Of a stretch of DNA of 64,000 nucleotides, positions 54,844-62,921 are shown one piece after another. Numbering within the stretch: the first letter of the stretch is position 1; each line of letters opens with the position of its first letter. Below the pieces are notes generated by a model. That model did no database searches and had not been told where the DNA came from. It saw only the letters and a program-made list of their open reading frames with translations. A program made the position numbers and the translations under genes. Source of the DNA: Cellulomonas pakistanensis (lineage in GTDB: Bacteria > Actinomycetota > Actinomycetes > Actinomycetales > Cellulomonadaceae); assembly GCF_016862755.1 (NCBI RefSeq), contig NZ_BONO01000022.1, forward strand, positions 1 through 64,000. The letters are read 5' to 3'.

Positions 54844-55098
54844 ATGGCGACTGGCGAGACCGGGTTCGACGACGTCACCTTCGACCTCATCTCCGTGCAG
54901 TACCACTCGCTCAAGGCGGGCCACGACTACGGCCAGTACGTGCGGGACGCCCGCAACGCCGGCGAGGACGAGATCGCGGAGTTCTTCGAGCGCGTCATGG
55001 CGGAGGACTCCGCCCGGGCGCAGCAGTGCCACGCCTTCCTGGCGCGCCTCACGCGGGACGGCACGGACGCCACCTCGCCGCAGGGCGACGCGGGCTGA
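54844..55098 (+). CDS. Small helical protein, ferritin-like (hypothetical)
   Basis: Acidic protein of 84 residues, not assigned to a family with certainty. It has two predicted amphipathic helices (TFDLISVQYHSLKAGHDYGQYVRDARNA and DEIAEFFERVMAEDSARAQQCHAFLARL) with a short turn, and His, Glu and Tyr spaced as in half of a ferritin-like bundle. Similar short proteins occur in actinobacteria. ATG 54844 follows GGGAGGGAG, and TAGCGT near 54760 may be its -10. Metal binding is conjecture. Confidence 0.7.
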   Translation: MATGETGFDDVTFDLISVQYHSLKAGHDYGQYVRDARNAGEDEIAEFFERVMAEDSARAQQCHAFLARLTRDGTDATSPQGDAG

Positions 55099-55099
55099 G

Positions 55100-55164
55100 G
55101 TCCACGCGGGTCCGGCCGACCCGCGCGCGCAGGGGGCGCGCGGGCCGGCCGGGCCGCGGTGGAC
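55100..55164. terminator. Long hairpin between convergent genes
   Basis: GTCCAC-GCGG (55100-55109) pairs with CCGC-g-GTGGAC (55154-55164), with further GC-rich pairing inside (CGGCC with GGCCG, CGCGCGC with GCGCGCG). It separates the small helical protein gene from the ANTAR gene and can end both transcripts. Confidence 0.6.
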
Positions 55165-55190
55165 CGCGCGGTCGGCGGCGGCCCGTCGGC

Positions 55191-56006
55191 TCAGCGCCGG
55201 GGGCGCTCGCGGAACTCGTGCGGGCTGTGCGGCTCCTGGCCGGAGACCGAGGCGACGATCGCCGCCGCGAGGTCGCGCATCTTCTGGTTCCGGGTCTGCG
55301 ACGCCCGGCGGAGGATGTCGAACGCCTCCTCCGGGCCGCAGCGGTTCTGCGCCATCACGACGCCGAGCGCCTGGTCGATCACGGTGCGCGAGGCGATCGC
55401 GCTGCGCAGGTCCTCGTTGGTGCGCCGCTGCTCCTGCGCCTGCGCGGCGACGGCCACGGCGCGCGCGGCGTCGTCGGCGAACCGCGCCACGTCGTCCAGC
55501 ACGTCCTCGGGCCAGTCGCCCGGCTCGGGGTGGTAGAGGTCGATGGCGAGGTCGATCCGCACGCCGTCGCGCCGTGCCGCCGGCAGCGCCGCGGTCGCGC
55601 AGAACCCGGCGGCGACCGTCGCCTCGCGCCACGCAGGCCACCGCTGCTCGTCGTGCACGTCGCGCACGGTGATCCGCCGCTGCTCCCGGGAGGCGTCCAG
55701 GCACGGGCCCTCGCCGGCCGCCTGCTCCGCCCGGTCGCACGCCTCGGCGAGCGCGTCGGACGACGCCGCGACGGCGCCCGTGCCGCCCACGCGGACCGTG
55801 ATGGCGGCCGACGCGCCCGAGCGGCGGGCGGCGTGCGTGACGATGACGTCCAGGAGGTCGTCGACGGGCACCGCCGACACCAGGAGCTCGTGGATCTCGT
55901 CGAGCGCGCCCACGCGCCACGCCGCCGGCCCCGCGTCGGACGCGGGGCCCGCGGTCGCGTCACGCGCGGCGCCGTCGGGCGTGCCGGGCTGCGCCACCGT
56001 GCTCAC
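55191..56006 (-). CDS. GAF-ANTAR antiterminator-type regulator
   Basis: RNA-binding response regulator of 271 residues. A GAF domain (ALDEIHELLVSAVPVDDLLDVIVTHAARRSGAS onward, about 29-190) is followed by an ANTAR domain (LRSAIASRTVIDQALGVVMAQNRCGPEEAFDILRRASQTRNQKMRDLAAAIV, about 203-255). ANTAR domains bind paired hexaloop RNA hairpins to prevent termination. It is third in a minus-strand operon behind a 55-aa ORF (4-nt gap) and a PAS-ANTAR-STAS gene. GTG 56006 is the first start after the upstream stop. Its target RNA was not found here. Confidence 0.9.
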   Translation of the reverse strand: MSTVAQPGTPDGAARDATAGPASDAGPAAWRVGALDEIHELLVSAVPVDDLLDVIVTHAARRSGASAAITVRVGGTGAVAASSDALAEACDRAEQAAGEGPCLDASREQRRITVRDVHDEQRWPAWREATVAAGFCATAALPAARRDGVRIDLAIDLYHPEPGDWPEDVLDDVARFADDAARAVAVAAQAQEQRRTNEDLRSAIASRTVIDQALGVVMAQNRCGPEEAFDILRRASQTRNQKMRDLAAAIVASVSGQEPHSPHEFRERPRR

Positions 56007-56010
56007 CGGC

Positions 56011-56178
56011 TCAGTCGACGTCGGCCGGCGGGGTCCGGTCCTCGCCGGCGCCCTCGGAGCCGGTGTAGCCGGGCTCGGGGCCGTCGCCGTCGGAGCCGGG
56101 CGTGCTCTGCTCCGCCTGGTCGTCGGGGTCGCCGCCGGGCAGCACGCCGTCGGGTCGGTCGGCCGGGTCCTGGGACAT
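56011..56178 (-). CDS. 55-aa acidic Pro/Gly/Asp-rich protein (hypothetical)
   Basis: A short ORF between two ANTAR genes, easily missed by gene finders. It begins [20 protein letters not shown] and ends EDRTPPADVD. It has no Cys, Lys, Trp or Phe, about 14 acidic residues and many Gly and Pro, so it should be disordered. A strong GAGGAGGA ribosome binding site precedes ATG 56178, and its stop is 4 nt before the GAF-ANTAR start, both signs of a real gene. Function unknown; a partner or decoy role for the ANTAR proteins is speculation. Confidence 0.72.
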   Translation of the reverse strand: MSQDPADRPDGVLPGGDPDDQAEQSTPGSDGDGPEPGYTGSEGAGEDRTPPADVD

Positions 56179-56205
56179 GCGGGTTCCTCCTCGTGCTGGG
56201 ATCCC

Positions 56206-57288
56206 TCACATGCTGGTCCCGGCGCCGTCCTCCCGCATCTCCGGGCGCGCGGTCCCGGGCGCCACGATCCGGAGCTGGACGCCCGCGTGCTCGGCGCGGC
56301 GGCGGAACCGCGCGACGTGCAGCGCGGCGACCGGGCCGAGCCGGCGCAGGCCCGAGCCGTCGACGACCAGCGTGCCGCGGGACGGGACCGCCTTGAGCGC
56401 GGCGGCGAGCCCGGCGACGAGCGCCGGCGCGGTCGCGGCGTCCACCTCGCCCTCGAGGTGGACGACGACCGTGCGGCCCTCGGCGGCGTGCCGGACGGTG
56501 AGCGAGGCCGGCAGCGTCGCGGCGCCGTCGGCGGGGTCCGGGTGGTGGCCGTCCGCGGCCGTCGGCGCCGCGAGCCGCGCCAGCGCGGAGTCCAGGACGT
56601 CGCGCGGGTCCCGGTCGGCGGCACGCCCGGGGAGGGTGCCGAGCAGCTGCTCGGCGACCGCGCGGACCTTGACGTTCAGGTGCTCCGAGTGCCAGCGCAG
56701 GAACTCGAACGCCGCGTCGTCGTCGAGGCCGTACGCGAGCATCGCGGCGCCCTTGGCCTGGTCGATGACCTCGCGGGACGCGATCGCCGCGGCCAGCATG
56801 TCGTCGGCGCGGCGCGCGGCGGTGGCGCCGATCTCCGCGCCGAGGTCGACGAGCAGGCCCATGCGCGCGGTCGCGGCACCGTCCTGGCCGGCCGTCCCGT
56901 CCGCCGCCGGGTGGCCGTCGTGCGCGTGGCCGTCGCCGTCGGCGGCGCGGCGGGCGTGCCGGGGGTCGACGCCCGGCGCGAGCACGGCGAGCACCGAGCG
57001 CTCGGTGCCGGACGTGTCGAGCAGGCGGTACCGCACGCTGCTGCCGTCGGCGCCGGGCGTCGCCTCGGCGCGGAGCACGGCCTCCAGGGCGGCGCGGTCG
57101 TCGCGGTGGCAGTGCGCCAGCATCAGGGCGGCCGAGGGCACGACGACCCCGGGCTCGAAGCCGTGCAGGCGGTAGACGGGCTCGGACCAGGCGAGCACGT
57201 CGCCGTCGCCGAGCACGTGGAAGGTCCCGGGGGAGGAGGCGGCGCGCGGCTGGGCCGGGACCGCGGGCGGACGAGCGGTGAGGGACAC
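56206..57288 (-). CDS. PAS-ANTAR-STAS regulator
   Basis: Three-domain regulator of 360 residues. A PAS-like domain (FHVLGDGDVLAWSEPVYRLHGFEPG, about 23-120), a His/Asp-rich linker, an ANTAR domain (AAAIASREVIDQAKGAAMLAYGLDDDAAFEFLRWHSEHLNVKVRAVAEQLL, about 178-230) and a C-terminal STAS domain (VVVHLEGEVDAATAPALVAGL to LHVARFRRRAEHAGVQLRIV, about 270-350). STAS domains act in anti-anti-sigma switches, so the protein could join sensing, RNA antitermination and partner switching. The usual phospho-Ser/Thr position reads DGSGLRRLG. GTG 57288 follows GGAG. No clear promoter is seen in 57289-57537. Confidence 0.85.
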   Translation of the reverse strand: MSLTARPPAVPAQPRAASSPGTFHVLGDGDVLAWSEPVYRLHGFEPGVVVPSAALMLAHCHRDDRAALEAVLRAEATPGADGSSVRYRLLDTSGTERSVLAVLAPGVDPRHARRAADGDGHAHDGHPAADGTAGQDGAATARMGLLVDLGAEIGATAARRADDMLAAAIASREVIDQAKGAAMLAYGLDDDAAFEFLRWHSEHLNVKVRAVAEQLLGTLPGRAADRDPRDVLDSALARLAAPTAADGHHPDPADGAATLPASLTVRHAAEGRTVVVHLEGEVDAATAPALVAGLAAALKAVPSRGTLVVDGSGLRRLGPVAALHVARFRRRAEHAGVQLRIVAPGTARPEMREDGAGTSM

Positions 57289-57537
57289 GTGGTGCTCCGA
57301 AGCCGAGGCGCGACGACGTCCATGCACGTCGCACCGGGTTTCTCGCGCGGCTCGCTTCGTCCCAACGATGCGCGGCGGTCCCACGGGTCGAGCCGGGGGA
57401 CCGGGTCCGATAGTGCCAAATCCGAGCGTCCCGCGCACACCGGGCCCGCGGCCGGCGGTCGCGCCCCGGTGCTCACGGCCGACGCCGCCCCGGGCGGCTC
57501 CTCGGGCCCCGCGGGCGCCCGGGTAGCATCGGCTCCC

Positions 57538-58266
57538 GTGCATCCCCCCCGTGCGAACCGGTCCTACCGCAACATCGCCCGCGTGCTGCGCCCCGTGCTG
57601 TACGCGATCACGCGGCGCGACTGGCGGGGCGCCGAGCACCTGCCCGCCGGCACCGGCTTCATCGCCGCCGGGAACCACATGACGAACGTCGACCCGGTGA
57701 CCTTCGCGCACTACCTCTACGACAGCGGGGTCGCGCCGAAGATCCTCGCGAAGTCGTCGCTGTTCTCCGTGCCGGTCCTCGGCTGGGTGCTGCGGACCTC
57801 CGGGCAGATCCCGGTCTACCGGAACACGTCGAAGGCCGGCGACTCGCTGCGGGCCGCCGAGCAGGCGCTCGCCGAGGGGGAGTGCGTCGCGGTGTTCCCG
57901 GAGGGCACGCTGACCCGCGACCCCGACCTGTGGCCGATGGTGGCCAAGACCGGCGTCGCGCGCCTCGCGCTCACCTCGCGGGCGCCCGTCGTCCCGATCG
58001 CCCAGTGGGGCGCCCAGGACCTGCTCGGGCGGTACCAGAAGCTGTTCAAGCCGATCCCGCCGAAGAAGGTCACCGTCGTCGCCGGGCCCCCGGTCGACCT
58101 GTCGGACCTCTACGACCGGCCGCTCGACGCGGCGACCCTGCGCGAGGCCACGGGCCGCGTCATGGCCGCGATCACCGCCCTGCTCGCCGACGTCCGGGGC
58201 GAGACCCCGCCGGCCGAGCCCTTCGACATGCGGCGCCCGAACGGCCCGACCACGGACCTCGCGTGA
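57538..58266 (+). CDS. plsC: 1-acyl-sn-glycerol-3-phosphate acyltransferase
   Basis: Acylates lysophosphatidic acid at the membrane. The 242-residue protein has the catalytic HX4D motif in GNHMTNVDPV, VAVFPEGTLTRDPDL (FPEG motif) and PVVPIAQWGAQ. No long membrane segment is seen. GTG 57538 lies 8 nt after TAGCAT (57524-57529), a likely leaderless start. The stop overlaps gpsA, linking two glycerophospholipid steps. Confidence 0.94.
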   Translation: MHPPRANRSYRNIARVLRPVLYAITRRDWRGAEHLPAGTGFIAAGNHMTNVDPVTFAHYLYDSGVAPKILAKSSLFSVPVLGWVLRTSGQIPVYRNTSKAGDSLRAAEQALAEGECVAVFPEGTLTRDPDLWPMVAKTGVARLALTSRAPVVPIAQWGAQDLLGRYQKLFKPIPPKKVTVVAGPPVDLSDLYDRPLDAATLREATGRVMAAITALLADVRGETPPAEPFDMRRPNGPTTDLA

Positions 58267-59264
58267 CCCGCGCCGCCGTCCTCGGGGCCGGCGCGTGGGG
58301 CACGACGTTCGCCGCCGTGCTCGCCGACGCCGGGTGCGACGTGACCGTCTGGGGCCGCGACGCCGCGGTCTGCGAGGCGATCGCCCGCGACCACCGCAAC
58401 GAGCGCTACCTGCCGGGCGTCGACCTGCCCGCGCGCGTGACGGGGGAGGCCGACCCGGCCGCGGCCGTCGCCGGAGCCGACCTCGTCGTGGTGGCCGTGC
58501 CGTCCCAGTCGGCCCGCGCCGTGCTGACGCCGCTCGCCGGGGCCGTGGCGCCCGGCGCGGTCGCCGTGTCGCTGATGAAGGGCGTCGAGCTCGCCACCGA
58601 CCGGCGGATGAGCGAGGTCGTGGGGGAGGCGCTGGCGCTGCCCGCCGGCCGCGTCGCCGTGCTGTCGGGCCCGAACCTCGCCGCGGAGATCGCCGCGCGG
58701 CAGCCCACGGCCACCGTGGTCGCCTCCGCCGACGCCGGGACCGCCGAGCGGGTCGCCGCGGCGTGCGCGACCGGGTACTTCCGGCCGTACACGAACGACG
58801 ACGTCGTGGGCGTCGAGCTGTGCGGCGCGGTCAAGAACGTCATCGCCCTGGCCGTCGGCATCTCCCAGGGCCGGGGCCTCGGCTACAACACGATGGCCAC
58901 GATCATCACGCGCGGGCTCGTCGAGATCACGCGCCTCGGCCTGGCCCTCGGCGCGAAGGCGGAGACCTTCCCCGGGCTCGCCGGCATGGGCGACCTCATG
59001 GCCACCTGCGCGTCGCCCGACTCCCGGAACCACCGGCTCGGGCTCGCCATCGGCCGCGGGCTGTCCCTCGACGAGGCCGTCGCCACGACCGGCGGGACCG
59101 CCGAGGGCGTGAAGTCGTCCCGGTCCGTGCTCGACCTGGCCGAGCGCGCCGGGGTCGAGATGCCGATCACGCACGCCGTCGTGCAGGTGCTGCACGAGGG
59201 GCTGCCGGTCGACGCGCTCGCGCCGCTGCTGCTCGGGCGGCCGCGCAAGGCCGAGGGTCTGTAG
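58263..59264 (+). CDS. gpsA: Glycerol-3-phosphate dehydrogenase [NAD(P)+]
   Basis: Reduces dihydroxyacetone phosphate to sn-glycerol-3-phosphate for phospholipids. The N-terminal fold shows VLGAGAWGTTFAAVLADAG, then SLMKGVE, SGPNLAAEIA, the catalytic lysine in CGAVKNVIALAVGISQG and the end block GLAGMGDLMATCASPDSRNHRLG. Length is 333 residues. GTG 58263 overlaps the plsC stop (GTGA), so the two are coupled. Confidence 0.97.
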   Translation: MTRAAVLGAGAWGTTFAAVLADAGCDVTVWGRDAAVCEAIARDHRNERYLPGVDLPARVTGEADPAAAVAGADLVVVAVPSQSARAVLTPLAGAVAPGAVAVSLMKGVELATDRRMSEVVGEALALPAGRVAVLSGPNLAAEIAARQPTATVVASADAGTAERVAAACATGYFRPYTNDDVVGVELCGAVKNVIALAVGISQGRGLGYNTMATIITRGLVEITRLGLALGAKAETFPGLAGMGDLMATCASPDSRNHRLGLAIGRGLSLDEAVATTGGTAEGVKSSRSVLDLAERAGVEMPITHAVVQVLHEGLPVDALAPLLLGRPRKAEGL

Positions 59265-59411
59265 GGCCGCTCCTCCGGGTCCGGCTCGCGCTGGGCCGAC
59301 CGGGCGAACGGCGGCGGTCTCGCCCCGTCCGCCCACGGCGACGTGCCCTGCGCCAGTACCGTCCGAGCAGCGACCGGGGGCGCCGGTCGCCCGGAAGGAA
59401 GGCGGGGAGCC

Positions 59412-59756
59412 GTGACGAGACGCGCACCGGCCCTCCGGGCAGCGGGCCTGGTCGTCCCGCTGCTCCTCGTGGTCGCGGGCTGCGGTCTCCTCGAGCGCGC
59501 TCCCGACCTGGCGCGGATCGTCAACGAGTCGGACGACGACGTCGTCGTCCACCGGATCGAGCCGGAGGACAGGTACAGCGCCCTCGTCGAGGCCGGAGGG
59601 TCGGGGGCGTTCCCGCTCGACGAGTGCACCGGCGAGCGGATCGTCGTGGAGACGACGGACGGCGCGGAGCTGGCGACGTTCGACGAGCCGCTCTGCCCTC
59701 GGTCGAGGATCGTCATCGATGCCGACTCGGAGGTCACCTACGACAAGCACGGGTGA
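59412..59756 (+). CDS. Small predicted lipoprotein (hypothetical)
   Basis: A 114-residue protein with a basic start, a hydrophobic stretch (AAGLVVPLLLVVAGC) and a lipobox VAGC at about 25, so it should be lipidated and exposed. The mature part (about 90 aa) is acidic, rich in beta-prone stretches (ARIVNESDDDVVVHRIE, RIVVETTDGAELATFDEPLCPRSRIVIDADSEVTYD) and has two further Cys that may bond. GTG 59412 follows GGGGAG. TACCGT (59357-59362) and a hairpin GCGACCGG/CCGGTCGC lie upstream. No family recognised. Confidence 0.72.
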   Translation: MTRRAPALRAAGLVVPLLLVVAGCGLLERAPDLARIVNESDDDVVVHRIEPEDRYSALVEAGGSGAFPLDECTGERIVVETTDGAELATFDEPLCPRSRIVIDADSEVTYDKHG

Positions 59757-59792
59757 CGGGCCAGGGTCCTCGCGCCGCCGCGGGGTCGGGCC

Positions 59793-60959
59793 TCAGCCGC
59801 GTAGCGCGCGGTCCAGGTCCCGCCAGAGGTCCTCGACGTCCTCGATGCCGACCGAGAGCCGCAGCAGGTCCTCGGGCACCGTCGGCGACTCCGTGGCGAA
59901 CCGGCGGCGGCGCTCGATGCTCGACTCCACGCCGCCCAGGCTGGTCGCCGGGACCCACAGCCGCAGCGCGGCCACGAGCCGGTCGGCACCCTCGGCGCCA
60001 CCGGCGGGCCGCAGGCCGATGATCGAGCCGTAGCCGGCCATCTGGGCCGTCGCCCGCTCGTGGCCGGGGTCGCCGGGCAGCCCGGGGTGCCGGACCTCCA
60101 CCACGCCGGGGTGCGCGGCGAGCCGCTGCGCCAGGTCGAGCGCGGTGCGCTGCGAGCGCTCGACCCGCAGGGCCAGCGTCCGCATGCCGCGCAGCGCCAG
60201 GTACACCTCGAACGGGCCGGCGAGCGCGCCGTGCACCGTCCGGTAGCCGTGCAGCTGCTCGCGCAGGGCGGCGTCGTCCGTGAGCACCGCGCCGAGCACG
60301 ACGTCGCTGTGGCCGGCGAGGTACTTGGTCACGGAGTGCACGACGACGTCCGCGCCGTGCTCCAGCGGGCGCTGCACCAGCGGGGTCGCGAACGTGTTGT
60401 CCACGGCGACCAGCGCGCCCGCCGCGTGCCCGGCCGCGACCAGCGCGGGCAGGTCGGCGACCTCGAGCATCGGGTTGGTGGGCGACTCGACCCAGAGCAT
60501 CGACGTGGCGCGGCCGGTGGGGGACGCGGCCGGGTCGAGCGCGGCGACCACGGCGTCCGTGTCCGCGATGTCGACCTGCTCGACCTCGACGTCCGAGCGG
60601 CCCGCCAGGTCGCGGGCGTAGCCCAGGGTCACCTGGTAGGCGTGCCGGGGGAGCACGAGCCGGCCGCCGTGCGGCACCAGCGACAGCGCGGCGGCGATCG
60701 CCGCCATGCCCGAGCCGAGCACGAGCGCCGGGTGCGCCGAGCCCTCCAGCGCGCCGAGCGTCGCCTCGAAGGGGCCCCAGGTCTCGGTGTCGGCGCGGGC
60801 GTACATCATCTCGCCCGGCTGCGGCACGCCCTGCGACACGTAGGTCGAGGACAGCACCACCGGCTCGTTGACGGGCGCGCCCTGCGTGCGGGCGGGGCGG
60901 CCCGCCGTCACGGCGAGGGTCTCGCGGGACAGGTCGGCGTCGTGCTCGCGCTGGGTCAC
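59793..60959 (-). CDS. Trans-sulfuration PLP enzyme (cystathionine gamma-synthase/lyase family)
   Basis: PLP enzyme of 388 residues of the Cys/Met metabolism family. [45 protein letters not shown] and VDNTFATP are family blocks; the PLP lysine is in [38 protein letters not shown] and [18 protein letters not shown] close the protein. Cystathionine gamma-synthase, gamma-lyase and methionine gamma-lyase cannot be told apart by eye. GTG 60959 follows TAGCCT by 7 nt on this strand (leaderless) and is divergent from ddl. Confidence 0.9.
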   Translation of the reverse strand: MTQREHDADLSRETLAVTAGRPARTQGAPVNEPVVLSSTYVSQGVPQPGEMMYARADTETWGPFEATLGALEGSAHPALVLGSGMAAIAAALSLVPHGGRLVLPRHAYQVTLGYARDLAGRSDVEVEQVDIADTDAVVAALDPAASPTGRATSMLWVESPTNPMLEVADLPALVAAGHAAGALVAVDNTFATPLVQRPLEHGADVVVHSVTKYLAGHSDVVLGAVLTDDAALREQLHGYRTVHGALAGPFEVYLALRGMRTLALRVERSQRTALDLAQRLAAHPGVVEVRHPGLPGDPGHERATAQMAGYGSIIGLRPAGGAEGADRLVAALRLWVPATSLGGVESSIERRRRFATESPTVPEDLLRLSVGIEDVEDLWRDLDRALRG

Positions 60960-61027
60960 GGGCCGCAGGCTACGCGCACGCGCGCCGCGCGCGGGCCGCG
61001 TCCCACCCAGCGGCTAGGGTGACCGCG

Positions 61028-62182
61028 ATGTCCAGCCTCCCTGCGCCCGCGTCCGGGCCCGCCGCGTCCGACTCCAGCCGCCCCCGGGTGCTCGTGCTGT
61101 TCGGGGGGCGCTCCAGCGAGCACGCCATCTCGTGCGCCACCGCCGGGGCGGTGCTGCGGGCGATCGACCGCGAGCGGTACGACGTGCTGCCGATCGGCAT
61201 CACCCCGCGGGGCCGGTGGGTGCGCGTCGCCGACGACCCCGACCGCTGGGCGATCGTCGACGGCCGGCTGCCCGAGGTCGAGGACGTCCCCGAGCAGGTG
61301 CTGCTGCCGCAGGAGGTCGGCACGCGGGAGCTGCAGGTCATCGAGCCGGGCTCGCCCGCCGTCGACCTCGGCGCCGTCGACGTCGTGCTGCCGCTGCTGC
61401 ACGGGCCGTTCGGCGAGGACGGGACCCTGCAGGGCATGCTCGAGCTCGCGGACGTCCGGTACGTCGGCGCCGGCGTGCTCGCGTCCGCCGTCGGCATGGA
61501 CAAGCACTTCATGAAGGTCGTCCTCGCCGGCGCCGGGCTGCCCGTCGGCCCGTTCGTCACCCTGCGCGGCGACGACTACGAGACCGACCGGGACGGCGTC
61601 CGGGCCCAGATCGCGGCGCTCGGGCTGCCGCTGTTCGTCAAGCCCGCCCGCGCGGGGTCGAGCATCGGCATCACCCGCGTCGTCGACCCCGCGGACCTGC
61701 CGGCCGCGGTCGCCGAGGCGCAGCGGCACGACCCCAAGGTCGTGGTCGAGGCCGGCATCGTGGGCCGCGAGATCGAGTGCGCCGTCCTCGGCGGGCGCGG
61801 CGGCGCGCGGCCCCGGGCGTCCCTGCCGGGCGAGATCGTCGTCACCGACGCCGCCCACGGGTTCTACGACTTCGAGGCCAAGTACCTCGACGAGGCCGCG
61901 GTCCAGCTGTCCTGCCCGGCCGACCTGCCCGACGACGTCACCGCCCGGGTGCGGGACGTCGCGGTCCGGACGTTCGAGGCCGTCGACGGCGAGGGGCTCG
62001 GGCGGGTCGACGTGTTCGTCACGCCCGGCGGCGAGGTGGTCGTGAACGAGATCAACACCATGCCGGGGTTCACGCCGTTCTCCATGTACCCGCGGATGTG
62101 GCAGGAGAGCGGGCTGTCCTACCCCGACCTGCTGGACGAGCTGCTGCAGCTCGCGCTCGAGCGGCCGACCGGCCTGCGCTGA
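61028..62182 (+). CDS. ddl: D-alanine--D-alanine ligase
   Basis: ATP-grasp ligase that makes D-Ala-D-Ala for peptidoglycan. LFGGRSSEHAISCATA is the N-terminal signature, LPLLHGPFGEDGTLQGMLELADVRYVGAGVLASAVGMDK the next, FVKPARAGSSIGI the ATP-binding core and FTPFSMYPRMWQESGLSYPDLLDELL the end. The omega loop reads GFYDFEAKYLD with the Tyr/Lys pair typical of D-Ala-D-Ala rather than D-Ala-D-Lac ligases. ATG 61028 (not GTG 61019) lies 7 nt after TAGGGT (61015-61020). Length is 384 residues. Confidence 0.96.
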   Translation: MSSLPAPASGPAASDSSRPRVLVLFGGRSSEHAISCATAGAVLRAIDRERYDVLPIGITPRGRWVRVADDPDRWAIVDGRLPEVEDVPEQVLLPQEVGTRELQVIEPGSPAVDLGAVDVVLPLLHGPFGEDGTLQGMLELADVRYVGAGVLASAVGMDKHFMKVVLAGAGLPVGPFVTLRGDDYETDRDGVRAQIAALGLPLFVKPARAGSSIGITRVVDPADLPAAVAEAQRHDPKVVVEAGIVGREIECAVLGGRGGARPRASLPGEIVVTDAAHGFYDFEAKYLDEAAVQLSCPADLPDDVTARVRDVAVRTFEAVDGEGLGRVDVFVTPGGEVVVNEINTMPGFTPFSMYPRMWQESGLSYPDLLDELLQLALERPTGLR

Positions 62183-62214
62183 GCGGCGCGGGGGCCGTGC
62201 GTCCCCCGGCGGGC

Positions 62215-62823
62215 TCAGAGGCAGGAGCGGGTCGCCTCGACCTGGGCGATCGCCGGGCTGAGCGCGTCGAGGAACGACGTCGACCGCTCCGCGACCACCG
62301 CGGCGGGGACGTGCACCTCGACCGCGGGGTCGCGGCCGTAGGTGACGAAGGTCCAGTCGGAGGAGCCCGGCTCCGCGAGGGGGTCGGCGGGCTCCGTCGC
62401 CGTCGCCGGGGCGGAGGGGTCGGCGGTCGCCGCGGCCAGGGCGCCCGGGTCGGCGTCCTCGGCGTCGGCCGGCTCGGCGTCGGCGCGGACGAGCCAGTCG
62501 ATGCTGGTGCCGGCGGCCGTCTCCATCGTCACGCACTGCTCGGTGGTCGGGCCGGGGACCTCGACGCCGCAGCGCAGCGTCACGGGATCGGCGCCCTCGC
62601 CCCAGGCCCAGGTGGCCTGGCTGGTCGTGCGGCGCTCGTCCAGGCCGTCGCCGAGCGACTCGGGCAGGGCGAGGACCACGCGCGCACAGGCGGGGTTCGC
62701 GGCGTCCGGCGCCACGGCGACGCCGACGGTCGACGCGCAGCCCCCGAGCAGCGGGGCGGCGGCGAGCGCCAGGCCGGCCGACGTCAGGGCGGTGCGGGAC
62801 GGGCGTCGGCGGGGGAGGCTCAC
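62215..62823 (-). CDS. DUF3515 family lipoprotein
   Basis: Exported protein of 202 residues. The signal peptide (SLPRRRPSRTALTSAGLALAAAPLLGGC) ends in a lipobox LGGC at about 29. The mature part has conserved cysteines (NPACARVV, LRCGVEVPG, EQCVTME and the C-terminal RSCL), as in the actinobacterial DUF3515 family, commonly found next to ddl and thiL. An Ala/Asp/Pro-rich insert lies at about 117-150. GTG 62823 follows TACCGT by 6 nt on this strand. Function unknown. Confidence 0.88.
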   Translation of the reverse strand: MSLPRRRPSRTALTSAGLALAAAPLLGGCASTVGVAVAPDAANPACARVVLALPESLGDGLDERRTTSQATWAWGEGADPVTLRCGVEVPGPTTEQCVTMETAAGTSIDWLVRADAEPADAEDADPGALAAATADPSAPATATEPADPLAEPGSSDWTFVTYGRDPAVEVHVPAAVVAERSTSFLDALSPAIAQVEATRSCL

Positions 62824-62921
62824 CGGGCCACGGTAACCCGACGTCCCCGGTGGCCCGAACCGCGTGGTCGCGCCGACGGCCGGGGCGGTCGGGGCCGGCC
62901 GCGGCCGCTACCGTGGCGCGC

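Noticed and set aside
61028..62182. VanA-type D-Ala-D-Lac ligase
   Set aside because: The omega loop reads FYDFEAKY as in D-Ala-D-Ala ligases, and no vanH or vanX neighbours exist.
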